DNA of 45,942 nt from Candidatus Omnitrophota bacterium (GTDB lineage Bacteria; Omnitrophota; Gorgyraeia; Gygaellales; Profunditerraquicolaceae), in assembly GCA_030650425.1 (NCBI GenBank), contig JAUSED010000009.1, forward strand, positions 96,904-142,845. Reading direction: 5' to 3'. Shown here piece by piece: positions 16,481 through 23,937 of this stretch. Numbering within the stretch: the stretch's first letter is position 1; every line of letters begins with the position of its first letter. The notes beneath the pieces were generated by a model. That model searched no databases. It was not told where the DNA came from and saw only the letters and a program-made list of their open reading frames with translations. The translations under genes and the position numbers were made by a program.

Positions 16481-16711
16481 ATGGATATCCATCAAAACAT
16501 CTACCTGATTAAGGACGTAGCCAGAATTACCGGCTATTCTATTTATACCATCAAATATTACCTTAAAATCGGCCTGCTCAAAGAAAGAAATCGCAGTCCG
16601 GAAACCCGTTATCGTTATTTTGACGATACTACCATAGAAACTTTAAAAAAAATCCGCGAACTAAGGAAAGCGAAAAAATCAATCAAAGAAATTAAGCATG
16701 AGCTATTTTAA
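16481..16711 (+). CDS. Small MerR-type DNA-binding protein
   Basis: 76 residues, essentially only the winged HTH of the MerR family. YLIKDVARITGYSIYTIKYY is the HTH and recognition helix, followed by LKIGLLKERNRSPETRYRYF (wing), DDTTIETLKKI and the RELRKAKKSIKEIK helix. No effector or dimerisation domain follows. The short form resembles excisionase-like or MlrA-type HTH proteins. It begins the second secretion transcript and overlaps the ExeA-like gene by 14 bp, so it probably regulates this block. A dyad (16455-16470) over its promoter could be its operator. Confidence 0.85.
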   Translation: MDIHQNIYLIKDVARITGYSIYTIKYYLKIGLLKERNRSPETRYRYFDDTTIETLKKIRELRKAKKSIKEIKHELF

Positions 16712-17516
16712 CAGTTTAGGCCTGCAAAAAGAGCCGTTTTCAACCAGTCCTGACCCGGAATTCCTTTACCGCTCCAGCAGCCACGATACGGTCTTAAAGC
16801 GCCTTGAGATTGCTATCAGGCTGCGCCGCGGATTAAGCGTAATTTTTGGAGACGTGGGCACTGGTAAGACTACGCTTCTGCGCGCGCTCTTACAGGCGTT
16901 TAAGGAAGAAAATGATTTTATTTTCCATATGGTGCTTGATCCCAATTATAAATCCGAATTCCAGTTTCTCTCAGGTTTAGGGAAGATGTTTGGGATTACT
17001 CCGGAGTTTAAATCTACACTGGATTTTAAAGAATCACTTGAGAAATATTTGTATCAAAAGGGTGTGGATGAGAATAAAACCATCGTTTTATTAATTGACG
17101 AGGGACAAAAAATAAGCCTTGAAAATTTAGAGGTACTAAGAACTTTGCTTAATTATGAAACCAACGAATATAAACTTTTACAGTTGGTAATCATGGGCCA
17201 GATTGAACTGCTTGGGCGCATACAACGGATGCGTAATTTTATGGACCGCATAGCCCTAAAATACACGATTAACCCTCTTGATCAGCATGAAACCAAAGAA
17301 ATGATTGAATTCAGGCTGGAGCAGGCAGGTTTAGGAAAACCTTCCAATCTTTTTACGGATAAAGCGATAAGTTCGATCTATGAGCACACTCAGGGTTACC
17401 CGCGTAAAATTGCTATGCTTTGCCATGACTGCCTTGAAACCATTGTGATGAAAGAACTGGGGGCAGTTGATGCCGAAGTTGTAAAATCACTAATTGCGCA
17501 AGAGAAAAAAACATGA
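16698..17516 (+). CDS. gspA: GspA/ExeA-like AAA ATPase
   Basis: 272-residue AAA+ ATPase of the general secretion pathway protein A family. It starts MSYFNSLGLQKEPFSTSPDP, the ExeA signature. Walker A GDVGTGKT is at about residues 51-58, Walker B TIVLLIDEGQ at about 128-137, followed by a sensor-like LLQLVIMGQIEL and the arginine-rich lid QGYPRKIAMLC. The full ExeA has a C-terminal peptidoglycan-binding domain after a membrane span; this protein stops after the ATPase domain. In Aeromonas, ExeA with ExeB helps secretin assembly through the cell wall. The next gene, 4 bp overlapping, is the GspB/GspC-like partner. Confidence 0.9.
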   Translation: MSYFNSLGLQKEPFSTSPDPEFLYRSSSHDTVLKRLEIAIRLRRGLSVIFGDVGTGKTTLLRALLQAFKEENDFIFHMVLDPNYKSEFQFLSGLGKMFGITPEFKSTLDFKESLEKYLYQKGVDENKTIVLLIDEGQKISLENLEVLRTLLNYETNEYKLLQLVIMGQIELLGRIQRMRNFMDRIALKYTINPLDQHETKEMIEFRLEQAGLGKPSNLFTDKAISSIYEHTQGYPRKIAMLCHDCLETIVMKELGAVDAEVVKSLIAQEKKT

Positions 17517-18118
17517 GAGAGACATTAAGCCCCGAAGAAAAACTTTTACGCCTGATCCGCGGCCAAAAAAAGGTAGCAAAGCCGGTTCAGCCAGCCCAAG
17601 TTCAAGTTTACCAGATAAAAAAACAGGAGTTTTACCGGATCGCCCCAAGAATTTTTAATCTTGAAAATGCCCAAAAAGCCCTTTTGGTTATTTTTATCAT
17701 ATCCTGCGTTTACCTCTTGATTTCCCTAATTTATCTTTTATTTATCCCGAAAAACACTCCATTAGTAAAAATAGATGGGGGGAATGCTCCCGCGGAAAAA
17801 ATAACCTTTGAGATCAAGGCTAAGCCTTATGAATTTTATTCTGAGGCAGTCAGAAACAGGCGGTTGTTTGGCGGAATAGCTTCCCAAAACGCTGAGGGCG
17901 CTGCTCCAATAATTCTAGGAAATGAACTGATCAAGGATATTAACCTTATAGGCATAGTTAGCGGTGATAACCCCCAAGCGGTTATCGAGGATAAGCGGGC
18001 GCAAAAGACTTATTATGTTTCTAAAAATCAGTTTATCAGCCAGTTTCAGGTAGAGGATATACAAGAAGGTAAAATTATCCTGAATTCTAACGGACAAAAA
18101 TTCGAACTTTATTTATGA
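17513..18118 (+). CDS. GspC/GspB-like secretion protein
   Basis: 201 residues. A cytoplasmic N-terminus (about 1-55) precedes one membrane helix (LLVIFIISCVYLLISLIYLL, about 58-77). The periplasmic region ends in a GspC homology-region-like domain (about 135-200): IKDINLIGIVSGDNPQAVIE, then KTYYVSKNQFI, then QVEDIQEGKIILNSNGQKFE. This is the PilP/GspC pattern that docks on the secretin N0 domain. Position between the ExeA-like ATPase and the secretin fits either GspC or GspB/ExeB. No PDZ domain is present. Confidence 0.82.
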   Translation: MRETLSPEEKLLRLIRGQKKVAKPVQPAQVQVYQIKKQEFYRIAPRIFNLENAQKALLVIFIISCVYLLISLIYLLFIPKNTPLVKIDGGNAPAEKITFEIKAKPYEFYSEAVRNRRLFGGIASQNAEGAAPIILGNELIKDINLIGIVSGDNPQAVIEDKRAQKTYYVSKNQFISQFQVEDIQEGKIILNSNGQKFELYL

Positions 18119-18181
18119 GAACTGTCAGGGTCAGGATGACAAAAAGTGACTTTTCGTAACAACCACGAGGAGGGAAACCTA

Positions 18182-20035
18182 ATGAATAAAAAAATATTAT
18201 TGAGCGTAATTTTCAGCCTGTTGCTTTGCGCGATCAAAATTCCGGCTACCGCCCAACAACCCAGCCTGAATATAGCCCCGTCTGCTACTCAAAACAAAAT
18301 TTCATTGGATGTTAAAGGAATGGACATTGTGGATGTCTTGAAGATGCTGGCTACCCGCTCGGGGATGAATATCGTTATCGGTAAGAATGTCGCGGGGAAA
18401 GTAACCCTTTTCCTCAAAGACGTGGATACTCAAGACGCCTTTGAAATCATTCTTTTGGCCAATGGCTTGGCTTACGACAAACAAGAAAACATTGTAAATA
18501 TTATGACCGCAAAAGACTATGAGCTGCTTTACGGAGCGCCTTTTAAGGATAAAAAGCAGGCTAGAATAGTTAAATTAAATTACGCCAAAGCAGTAGATTT
18601 AGCGCGTTCTTTAAATCAGTTTAAGACCAACGCCGGGCGCATCATCGTTGATGACGGTTCAAACACTCTCGCTATTATCGACGTTCCGGAAGTAACCAAA
18701 GCAATGGAAGATTTCATCTCCCAGACCGATACTCCTTTAGAAACAAAAATATTTGATTTGAATTATGCCCAAGCGGAAAAACTCAACACTAAGCTGCAAG
18801 AGATACTCACCAAAAATGTGGGCAGGATAAAAATCGATGAACGGACCAATAAAATGGTGGTTACTGATTACCCGGCAAAGGTAAAAGAGATGACGGAAAT
18901 AATCGAAGCCTTTGACGAAAAAAATCTGCAAGTTTTAATCGACGCCCAGATCATCAACCTTACTCCTTCAGACCAGTTTCAGATGGGAGTTGACTGGGAT
19001 TACTGGATCAAGAAGTATTTTGATCTCAAAGTAGCTCTGCCTGTAAATCCTGTTACTGCCGGCGCGATGTTTATCGGAACAACTAAAGTAACCAGCGCTC
19101 CGAATAAACCGGGCCAGTACAAAGCAGTAATTGATATTTTACGCACGATTGGAGACACCAAGGTCCTTTCCAGCCCAAGGATCATTACGCTCAACAACCA
19201 AGAAGCAAAAATTCATGTCGGCACAAGAGATGCCTATATTACTTCAACCATCTCTCAGAGCGGTACTGGCACAGCGGTAACCTCGCAGTCGGTTAACTTC
19301 GTGGATGTGGGAATACAGTTACACGTTACGCCGACCATTAATAAGGACGGATTCGTGACGATGAAGATTAAGCCGGAATTAAGCGACGCTACCCGCACGG
19401 ATCTTACCTCAGAGGGACAGATTACCCAAGTTCCTATTGTTTCTACCTCTGAATCTGAAAGTACAGTGATGGTTAAAGACGGCGTTACGATCATCATCGG
19501 CGGCTTAAGAAAAGATAAACGGACCAAGACAGTCAAGAAGATACCCGTTTTAGGAGATATACCGGGATTAGGAATGATCTTTAGGTCCACGGATGACAAA
19601 ACAGAGGTTAACGAATTAATCATACTGCTCACCCCGCATATTATGACCGGCGAAAAATCATATTCAGATTTTTCGGAATTGCCGCCTAACGATGGAGTGG
19701 TAGTCAAAATGGAAAAAGGTAATATCGTTATCAATAAAACCTCCGGCACTCCGGATCCAGAGCCTGAATATCACCGCTCGATAATCAATAAGATAAAAAC
19801 TATCGCGCTGTTCAACCAACCAAACGGCAAAAAAGAGAAGGGTGAAGTTAAGCTTAATTTTACGCTCTCTAAAGATGGAACCCTAATCGGCGAGCCGATT
19901 GTTTTAGAAACAAATAATTCCGCTCTGAGCTTACCGGCCCTAGTGGCGGTAAAGAGCAGCGCGCCGTTTTCGCCTTTTCCTGAACAGATGCAAAAAGATA
20001 AAGAGACATTCAGTATATCTTTAGCTTATGAATAG
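18182..20035 (+). CDS. gspD: Type II secretion secretin (GspD/PilQ-like) with TonB-like C-terminus
   Basis: Outer-membrane secretion channel, 617 residues from the ATG at 18182. That start has a GGAGGG site and a clean signal peptide (KKILLSVIFSLLLC... ending ATAQQ); an upstream in-frame GTG at 18146 is less likely. Domains: N0/STN (about 38-115), two N1-type repeats (about 125-185 and 190-250), and the secretin barrel (about 255-500) with VLSSPRIITLNNQEAKI and VPVLGDIPGLG-type KIPVLGDIPGLGMIF. Residues from about 537 to the end (GEVKLNFTLSKDGTL; LSLPALVAVKSSAPFSPFPE; FSISLAYE) look like a TonB C-terminal domain, which is unusual in a secretin. No S-domain is visible. Confidence 0.92.
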   Translation: MNKKILLSVIFSLLLCAIKIPATAQQPSLNIAPSATQNKISLDVKGMDIVDVLKMLATRSGMNIVIGKNVAGKVTLFLKDVDTQDAFEIILLANGLAYDKQENIVNIMTAKDYELLYGAPFKDKKQARIVKLNYAKAVDLARSLNQFKTNAGRIIVDDGSNTLAIIDVPEVTKAMEDFISQTDTPLETKIFDLNYAQAEKLNTKLQEILTKNVGRIKIDERTNKMVVTDYPAKVKEMTEIIEAFDEKNLQVLIDAQIINLTPSDQFQMGVDWDYWIKKYFDLKVALPVNPVTAGAMFIGTTKVTSAPNKPGQYKAVIDILRTIGDTKVLSSPRIITLNNQEAKIHVGTRDAYITSTISQSGTGTAVTSQSVNFVDVGIQLHVTPTINKDGFVTMKIKPELSDATRTDLTSEGQITQVPIVSTSESESTVMVKDGVTIIIGGLRKDKRTKTVKKIPVLGDIPGLGMIFRSTDDKTEVNELIILLTPHIMTGEKSYSDFSELPPNDGVVVKMEKGNIVINKTSGTPDPEPEYHRSIINKIKTIALFNQPNGKKEKGEVKLNFTLSKDGTLIGEPIVLETNNSALSLPALVAVKSSAPFSPFPEQMQKDKETFSISLAYE

Positions 20036-20042
20036 TAAGGGG

Positions 20043-20071
20043 TTTACTTGCGCAGTTAAACGTGTTAAAAT
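20043..20071 (+). promoter_or_regulatory. Possible promoter giving a leaderless transcript
   Basis: TTTACT (20043-20048), 17-bp spacer, TAAAAT (20066-20071). The expected start coincides with an ATG at 20078. It begins only 7 nt after the secretin stop, so it may have been carried in with the following remnant. Confidence 0.4.
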
Positions 20072-20077
20072 AAATCT

Positions 20078-20149
20078 ATGTTTATCTATGAAGATATAAT
20101 TAAGAAATTCAAAAGCAATAAAGTTAAAGGGGCAATAGATGATCTTTAA
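20078..20149 (+). pseudogene. 23-codon ORF, probable 5' remnant of a small gene
   Basis: Encodes MFIYEDIIKKFKSNKVKGAI plus DDL before a stop. The opening YEDIIKKFKSNKVK resembles the first helix of small nucleotidyltransferase-type proteins, in which a V-G-G strand would follow, but here the frame ends. It has a plausible leaderless promoter. Its tail supplies the AAAGGGG ribosome site for the next ORF (start 20139, overlapping). Read as a deletion remnant or a leader peptide; no function is claimed. Confidence 0.3.
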
Positions 20150-20297
20150 GTGGGAAACCGAAGAAGAAAAGTTATCGAGATATATGAAAATTCCGCCAAA
20201 AAAGAAACTTGAATGGCTTTATGAAATGAACAGATTTTTGGATAAATATACTCCCAAGAAATATAAGGCTATACGCCACAAGCTGCGGGAAAACTAG
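20139..20297 (+). CDS. 52-residue basic protein, possible toxin-antitoxin-associated
   Basis: Short ORF reading MIFKWETEEEKLSRYMKIPP then KKKLEWLYEMNRFLDKY and KAIRHKLREN. It is rich in Lys/Glu and largely helical, with no membrane segment. AAAGGGG lies 6 nt before the ATG. Small proteins with this W.TEEEK....PPKKKLEWL..M..F pattern are, as far as I recall, often found beside nucleotidyltransferase-type genes in environmental bacteria; no intact partner is present. The stop codon TAG shares its G with the first base of the repeat at 20297. It may be an orphan of a decayed two-gene module. Confidence 0.5.
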   Translation: MIFKWETEEEKLSRYMKIPPKKKLEWLYEMNRFLDKYTPKKYKAIRHKLREN

Positions 20298-20370
20298 GGA
20301 CCGTTTCTATTTTTCCCTGGTAGGGGACACTTTCCAACAGCCAGTAAACGCGTGTAGGAAAGTGTCCCCT
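20297..20370. repeat. Nested palindromic repeat, copy lacking right outer arm
   Basis: The left outer arm GGGACCGTTTCTATTTTT (20297-20314) and both inner arms GGGGACACTTTCC (20323-20335) / GGAAAGTGTCCCC (20357-20369) match the copy at 558-656. The loop AACAGCCAGTAAACGCGTGTA is also similar to that copy. The expected right outer arm is missing. The hup promoter begins 13 bp after this element. Confidence 0.85.
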
Positions 20371-20382
20371 ACCATTTTTTGC

Positions 20383-20411
20383 TTGACACTGTAACTTTTT
20401 GCTGTTATTAT
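20383..20411 (+). promoter_or_regulatory. Promoter of the hup-hisS-aspS operon
   Basis: TTGACA (20383-20388), 17-bp spacer, TATTAT (20406-20411); start near 20418. The leader holds a 6-bp GCCTGC / GCAGGC hairpin (20425-20444), followed by an AGAGAGGA ribosome site. The -35 box lies in a 13-mer, TTGACACTGTAAC, identical to 6978-6990. Confidence 0.7.
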
Positions 20412-20458
20412 AGTTAGCAAATAAGCCTGCCCGAATAAGCAGGCAGAGAGGATAAAAA

Positions 20459-20731
20459 ATGACGAAGAAGGATATAATTTTAAAAGTAGCTGACGAAACC
20501 AGGCTAAAACAGATAGACGTAAAACTTGTAGTTCAGAAAACCTTTGACTGCATAATCGAGGCTTTAGTCCGAGGAGAAAAGATAGAACTGCGTAATTTCG
20601 GAGTTTTTAAAATCAAGCAGCGCAAAAGCCGCACAGGCAGAAACCCGCGTACCAACCAAATCATCCCTGTCCCGCCGAGAAAAGTGGTCGTCTTTAAATC
20701 CGGCTTAGAGATGAAACAAAAAGTGAAGTAG
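20459..20731 (+). CDS. HU/IHF-family nucleoid protein
   Basis: 90 residues, the standard length of HU/IHF subunits. Two N-terminal helices (KKDIILKVADETRLKQIDVK; FDCIIEALVRGEKIELRNFG), then the beta arm with GVFKIKQRKSRTGRNPRTN and the intercalating Pro in NQIIPVPPRKVV. The pattern VPPRKVVVFKSGLEMK is closer to IHF-like bacterial HUs. It bends DNA and organises the nucleoid. It leads the hisS-aspS operon (hisS starts 9 nt later), with its own strong promoter and a hairpin in the leader. Confidence 0.95.
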   Translation: MTKKDIILKVADETRLKQIDVKLVVQKTFDCIIEALVRGEKIELRNFGVFKIKQRKSRTGRNPRTNQIIPVPPRKVVVFKSGLEMKQKVK

Positions 20732-20740
20732 CCGGCAACT

Positions 20741-21994
20741 ATGTTTAAAAGAGTATCCGGGACCAAAGATATTCTGCCTGAAGAAGCAGTTTTATGGCAG
20801 CGTTTAGAAGAAATTAGCCGCAATATTTTTGCTCTCTATAATTTCAAGGAAATCCGCCCGCCGCTGATCGAAGAATCGGCATTATTTAACCGATCTCTCG
20901 GCGAAAATACTGAAATAGTCCAGAAACAGATGTTCCTCATCAATAATAAGGAAGAAACCTACGCCCTCCGTCCGGAAGGCACAGCTTCGATTGTCCGGGC
21001 TTATCTTGAAAATAATCTTGATAAAACCAGCGGCTTTGCTAAATTTTATTATCTCGGCCCGATGTTTAGATTAGAGCGGCCGCAAAAGGGCCGGCTGCGC
21101 CAATTCCACCATATTGGCTGCGAGGCTATCGGCTCGCTTGATGCGAATTTAGACGTTGAAATAATCTCTCTCGCGGATCATTTACTGCGTAATTTTTCCA
21201 TTGATGGTTATAAAATTAAAATCAACAGCCTTGGCTGCGCGGAAGATAAGAAGAGACTCACTGATTCCTTACGTAAACTCCTTAAAACTAGACTGGAAAA
21301 GCTATGTCCTGAATGCAAAAACAGATTTACGCGTAACCCGTTACGCATTTTAGATTGTAAGAATGACGCGTGTAAAGAAGTAATCAAGGAATTGGATATT
21401 TCTAGCGCGTACCTCTGTAATGACTGTAAAATACATTTTGATAAAGTTAAAGCGGGTTTGGATGCTTTGAAGATAGAATACGAAACCAGCCCGTGTCTTG
21501 TGCGCGGCTTGGATTATTATACCGGGACAGTCTTTGAAATTTCACATCAAGAGTTAGGCGCGCAGGACGCTATCGGCGCTGGAGGAAGATATAATAATTT
21601 AGTTAAAGAATTAGGCGGGCCCCAGACGGGCGCGATGGGTTTCGCCTTTGGAGTGGAAAGATTATTATTAGCGTTAGGTGCCGGGGGCAAGGCACAAGCT
21701 AAAGATTTAACCTACCTTGTAACTTTAGGAGAAGCGGCAAGAAAAGAAGGATTAAAATTACTCAATGAACTGCGTAAAGCCGGGGTTCCCTGCGATACTG
21801 ATTACGAAGCAAAATCTATCAAAGGATCCATGCGCCGGGCGAATGACTTGCACGCGCGAAGAGTTTTGATTATCGGAGATAATGAAATTGAAAAAGGCGT
21901 AGTCACTTTAAAAGATATGACCTCAGGAGAACAAAGCGAAGTTAAAACCGAAAATCTTATAGGCCACCTACCAGGTGTACATAGGGTATGTTAA
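20741..21994 (+). CDS. hisS: Histidyl-tRNA synthetase
   Basis: Class II synthetase charging tRNA-His, 417 residues (typical 420). It opens with FKRVSGTKDILPEEAVLWQR. Motif 2 is RLERPQKGRLRQFHHIGCEA, the HisRS-specific peptides are LVRGLDYYTGTVFEIS and IGAGGRYNNLVKELGG, and motif 3 is GFAFGVERLLLAL. The insertion domain holds Cys pairs (CPEC, CKNDAC, CNDC) seen in many bacterial HisRS. The anticodon-binding domain ends in an odd short tail, HLPGVHRVC, encoded by a sequence nearly identical to a 16-mer after dnaE (7008-7023). The end overlaps aspS by 7 bp. Confidence 0.97.
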   Translation: MFKRVSGTKDILPEEAVLWQRLEEISRNIFALYNFKEIRPPLIEESALFNRSLGENTEIVQKQMFLINNKEETYALRPEGTASIVRAYLENNLDKTSGFAKFYYLGPMFRLERPQKGRLRQFHHIGCEAIGSLDANLDVEIISLADHLLRNFSIDGYKIKINSLGCAEDKKRLTDSLRKLLKTRLEKLCPECKNRFTRNPLRILDCKNDACKEVIKELDISSAYLCNDCKIHFDKVKAGLDALKIEYETSPCLVRGLDYYTGTVFEISHQELGAQDAIGAGGRYNNLVKELGGPQTGAMGFAFGVERLLLALGAGGKAQAKDLTYLVTLGEAARKEGLKLLNELRKAGVPCDTDYEAKSIKGSMRRANDLHARRVLIIGDNEIEKGVVTLKDMTSGEQSEVKTENLIGHLPGVHRVC

Positions 21995-23385
21995 GAACAC
22001 ATACTTGCGGAGAATTAACCGCTCAAGATACGGATAAGGAAGTCACGCTTTGCGGCTGGGTAGCCCGCAGGCGCGATCATGGCAAGCTTATTTTTATCGA
22101 TATCCGGGATAGGGCTGGATTTACTCAGGTTGTTTTTATTCCCAAAGAATCCGGAGATGCTTATAAGCTGGCTCAAGACCTAAGAAGCGAATTTGTGATT
22201 AAATTAACCGGTAGAGTTAACAGGCGCCCTCAGGGAACGATTAATACTAAATTAAATACGGGGGAAATAGAGATTCTAGTCAAAGGCTTGGAGATTTTAA
22301 ACCCCAGCCTAAATCCACCTTTTGAAATCATCGACGAGCTGGATGTTACCGAAGAGGCCCGGCTGAAATATCGTTACCTTGACCTAAGGAGGAAGAAGCC
22401 ATTTGAAAACCTTTTGCTAAGGAGTAATCTTTATAAAATTATTCGTTCATACCTGGATTCCCATAAATTTATTGAATGTGAAACGCCAATCCTCACCAAA
22501 TCCACTCCGGAAGGCGCGCGCGATTATCTTGTTCCGTCAAGGCCCAACCCCGGCCAGTTCTACGCGCTTCCGCAATCACCACAGTTATTCAAACAAATCT
22601 TAATGGTCGCTGGAATTGAAAAATACTACCAGATCGCTAAATGTTTCCGCGATGAGGACCTGCGGGCTGACCGTCAGCCGGAATTTACTCAGTTGGACTT
22701 GGAAATGTCCTTTATCAACGAAGAAGATGTTTATAGCATAATCGAAGAGCTAATGTATAAGATATTCAAAGAACTTAAAGGCATAGAATTAAAAATTCCT
22801 TTTCCGCGCATTAGCTTTAACGAGGCGCAAAAAAAATACAATACGGATAAGCCGGATTTACGTAAGGAATTTAATATTGAATTCGCTTTTAGCTGGATCG
22901 TGGATTTTCCTTTATTTAAGTATAACGACGAGGAGAAACGCTGGGAGAGCGAGCATCATCCTTTTACCGCGCCGGCTGAAGAAGGCTTGGCTCACCTTGA
23001 AGAAACACCAGATAAAGTAAAATCCCGCTCCTATGATTTAGTGCTGAACGGAATAGAACTGGGCTCAGGCTCAATAAGGATCCATAACCAAGTATTGCAG
23101 GAAAGAATCTTTAAGATTATTGGCATAGATAACGAACAAGCCAAACTACGCTTTGGTTTTCTCCTTGAAGCTTTTGGCTTCGGCGCTCCTCCTCATGGAG
23201 GTTTTGCCTTTGGCATAGACAGGTTGTTAAGTATTTTAAGCGGTGAGCTAAGCATAAGGGAAGTAATCACCTTTCCCAAGACGAGCGCGGGGATTTGTCC
23301 GTTAACCAACGCGCCTTCGGATGTAGATGAAAAACAATTAAAAGAATTGAATTTAACCATTAAAAAGGGGAGGGGAGAGAAATGA
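21988..23385 (+). CDS. aspS: Aspartyl-tRNA synthetase, lacking the GAD domain
   Basis: Charges tRNA-Asp (possibly also tRNA-Asn). 465 residues, against about 590 for normal bacterial AspRS. The N-terminal OB anticodon-binding domain starts MLRTHTCGELTAQD. The catalytic core is bacterial-type and complete: motif 1 region FIECETPILTKSTPEGARDY, motif 2 FRDEDLRADRQPEFTQLDLE, a HHPFTAP flipping segment, and motif 3 GFAFGIDRLLSIL. Where bacterial enzymes carry a GAD insert of about 125 residues between KPDLR and the WVxDFP strand, this protein goes straight from TDKPDLRKEF to FSWIVDFPLF within about 12 residues. The missing insert is the only abnormality. Confidence 0.95.
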   Translation: MLRTHTCGELTAQDTDKEVTLCGWVARRRDHGKLIFIDIRDRAGFTQVVFIPKESGDAYKLAQDLRSEFVIKLTGRVNRRPQGTINTKLNTGEIEILVKGLEILNPSLNPPFEIIDELDVTEEARLKYRYLDLRRKKPFENLLLRSNLYKIIRSYLDSHKFIECETPILTKSTPEGARDYLVPSRPNPGQFYALPQSPQLFKQILMVAGIEKYYQIAKCFRDEDLRADRQPEFTQLDLEMSFINEEDVYSIIEELMYKIFKELKGIELKIPFPRISFNEAQKKYNTDKPDLRKEFNIEFAFSWIVDFPLFKYNDEEKRWESEHHPFTAPAEEGLAHLEETPDKVKSRSYDLVLNGIELGSGSIRIHNQVLQERIFKIIGIDNEQAKLRFGFLLEAFGFGAPPHGGFAFGIDRLLSILSGELSIREVITFPKTSAGICPLTNAPSDVDEKQLKELNLTIKKGRGEK

Positions 23386-23927
23386 AAAGGAATTTATTTT
23401 ATTTTCTAGCCTTGGGTTCGGTTTTAATTTTATCGGGTTGCGTTGCCCGCACTTACTCAGTAACCAGAGAGAGGATTGATCAGGAGTTAAGCGCCGGAAA
23501 CCGCGGTTACCTGATAGGTAAAACGCCTATTGACGAAACAAGCGCCCCTAGAAAAACGGAGCGGAGCATAAGGATATTTGAAGTTGAATTTGGGAAACCT
23601 TACCAAGCTAAACAAGCAGTAAATGCCCCGATTTCACAAGCACCAAGCGAAACACCCGCTGATGAAACAAGCGTTTCGGAAGACAATATCGAAATACCCG
23701 CGGCAGAGCCGGCGATAGTTAGCGGCCCAAGCCAAAAATATACGGTTGGTAAAAACGATACCTTACAGAAAATTTCCAAGAAATTCTACGGAACAACTAA
23801 AAAATGGACGAAGATTTATGATGCTAATAGAGATGTCTTAAAGGGCCCGAATAAAGTCTATCCCGGACAGGTATTAAATATCCCTGACGTTTCTGAATTA
23901 AAAACTCCAGCTGAAAACCTCAAATAA
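23382..23927 (+). CDS. LysM-domain lipoprotein
   Basis: 181 residues. The lipoprotein signal ends in lipobox LSGC (about residues 17-20). A variable, Pro/Ser/Ala/Glu-rich linker spans about residues 60-120. A C-terminal LysM peptidoglycan-binding motif follows: KYTVGKNDTLQKISKKFYGT, KKWTKIYDANRDVLKGP and VYPGQVLNIP (about 124-170). The likely role is a cell-wall-bound envelope lipoprotein. Its start overlaps the aspS stop by 4 bp, so it is expressed with the synthetase genes. The specific partner is unknown. Confidence 0.9.
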   Translation: MKRNLFYFLALGSVLILSGCVARTYSVTRERIDQELSAGNRGYLIGKTPIDETSAPRKTERSIRIFEVEFGKPYQAKQAVNAPISQAPSETPADETSVSEDNIEIPAAEPAIVSGPSQKYTVGKNDTLQKISKKFYGTTKKWTKIYDANRDVLKGPNKVYPGQVLNIPDVSELKTPAENLK

Positions 23928-23937
23928 AGGATAGTTG

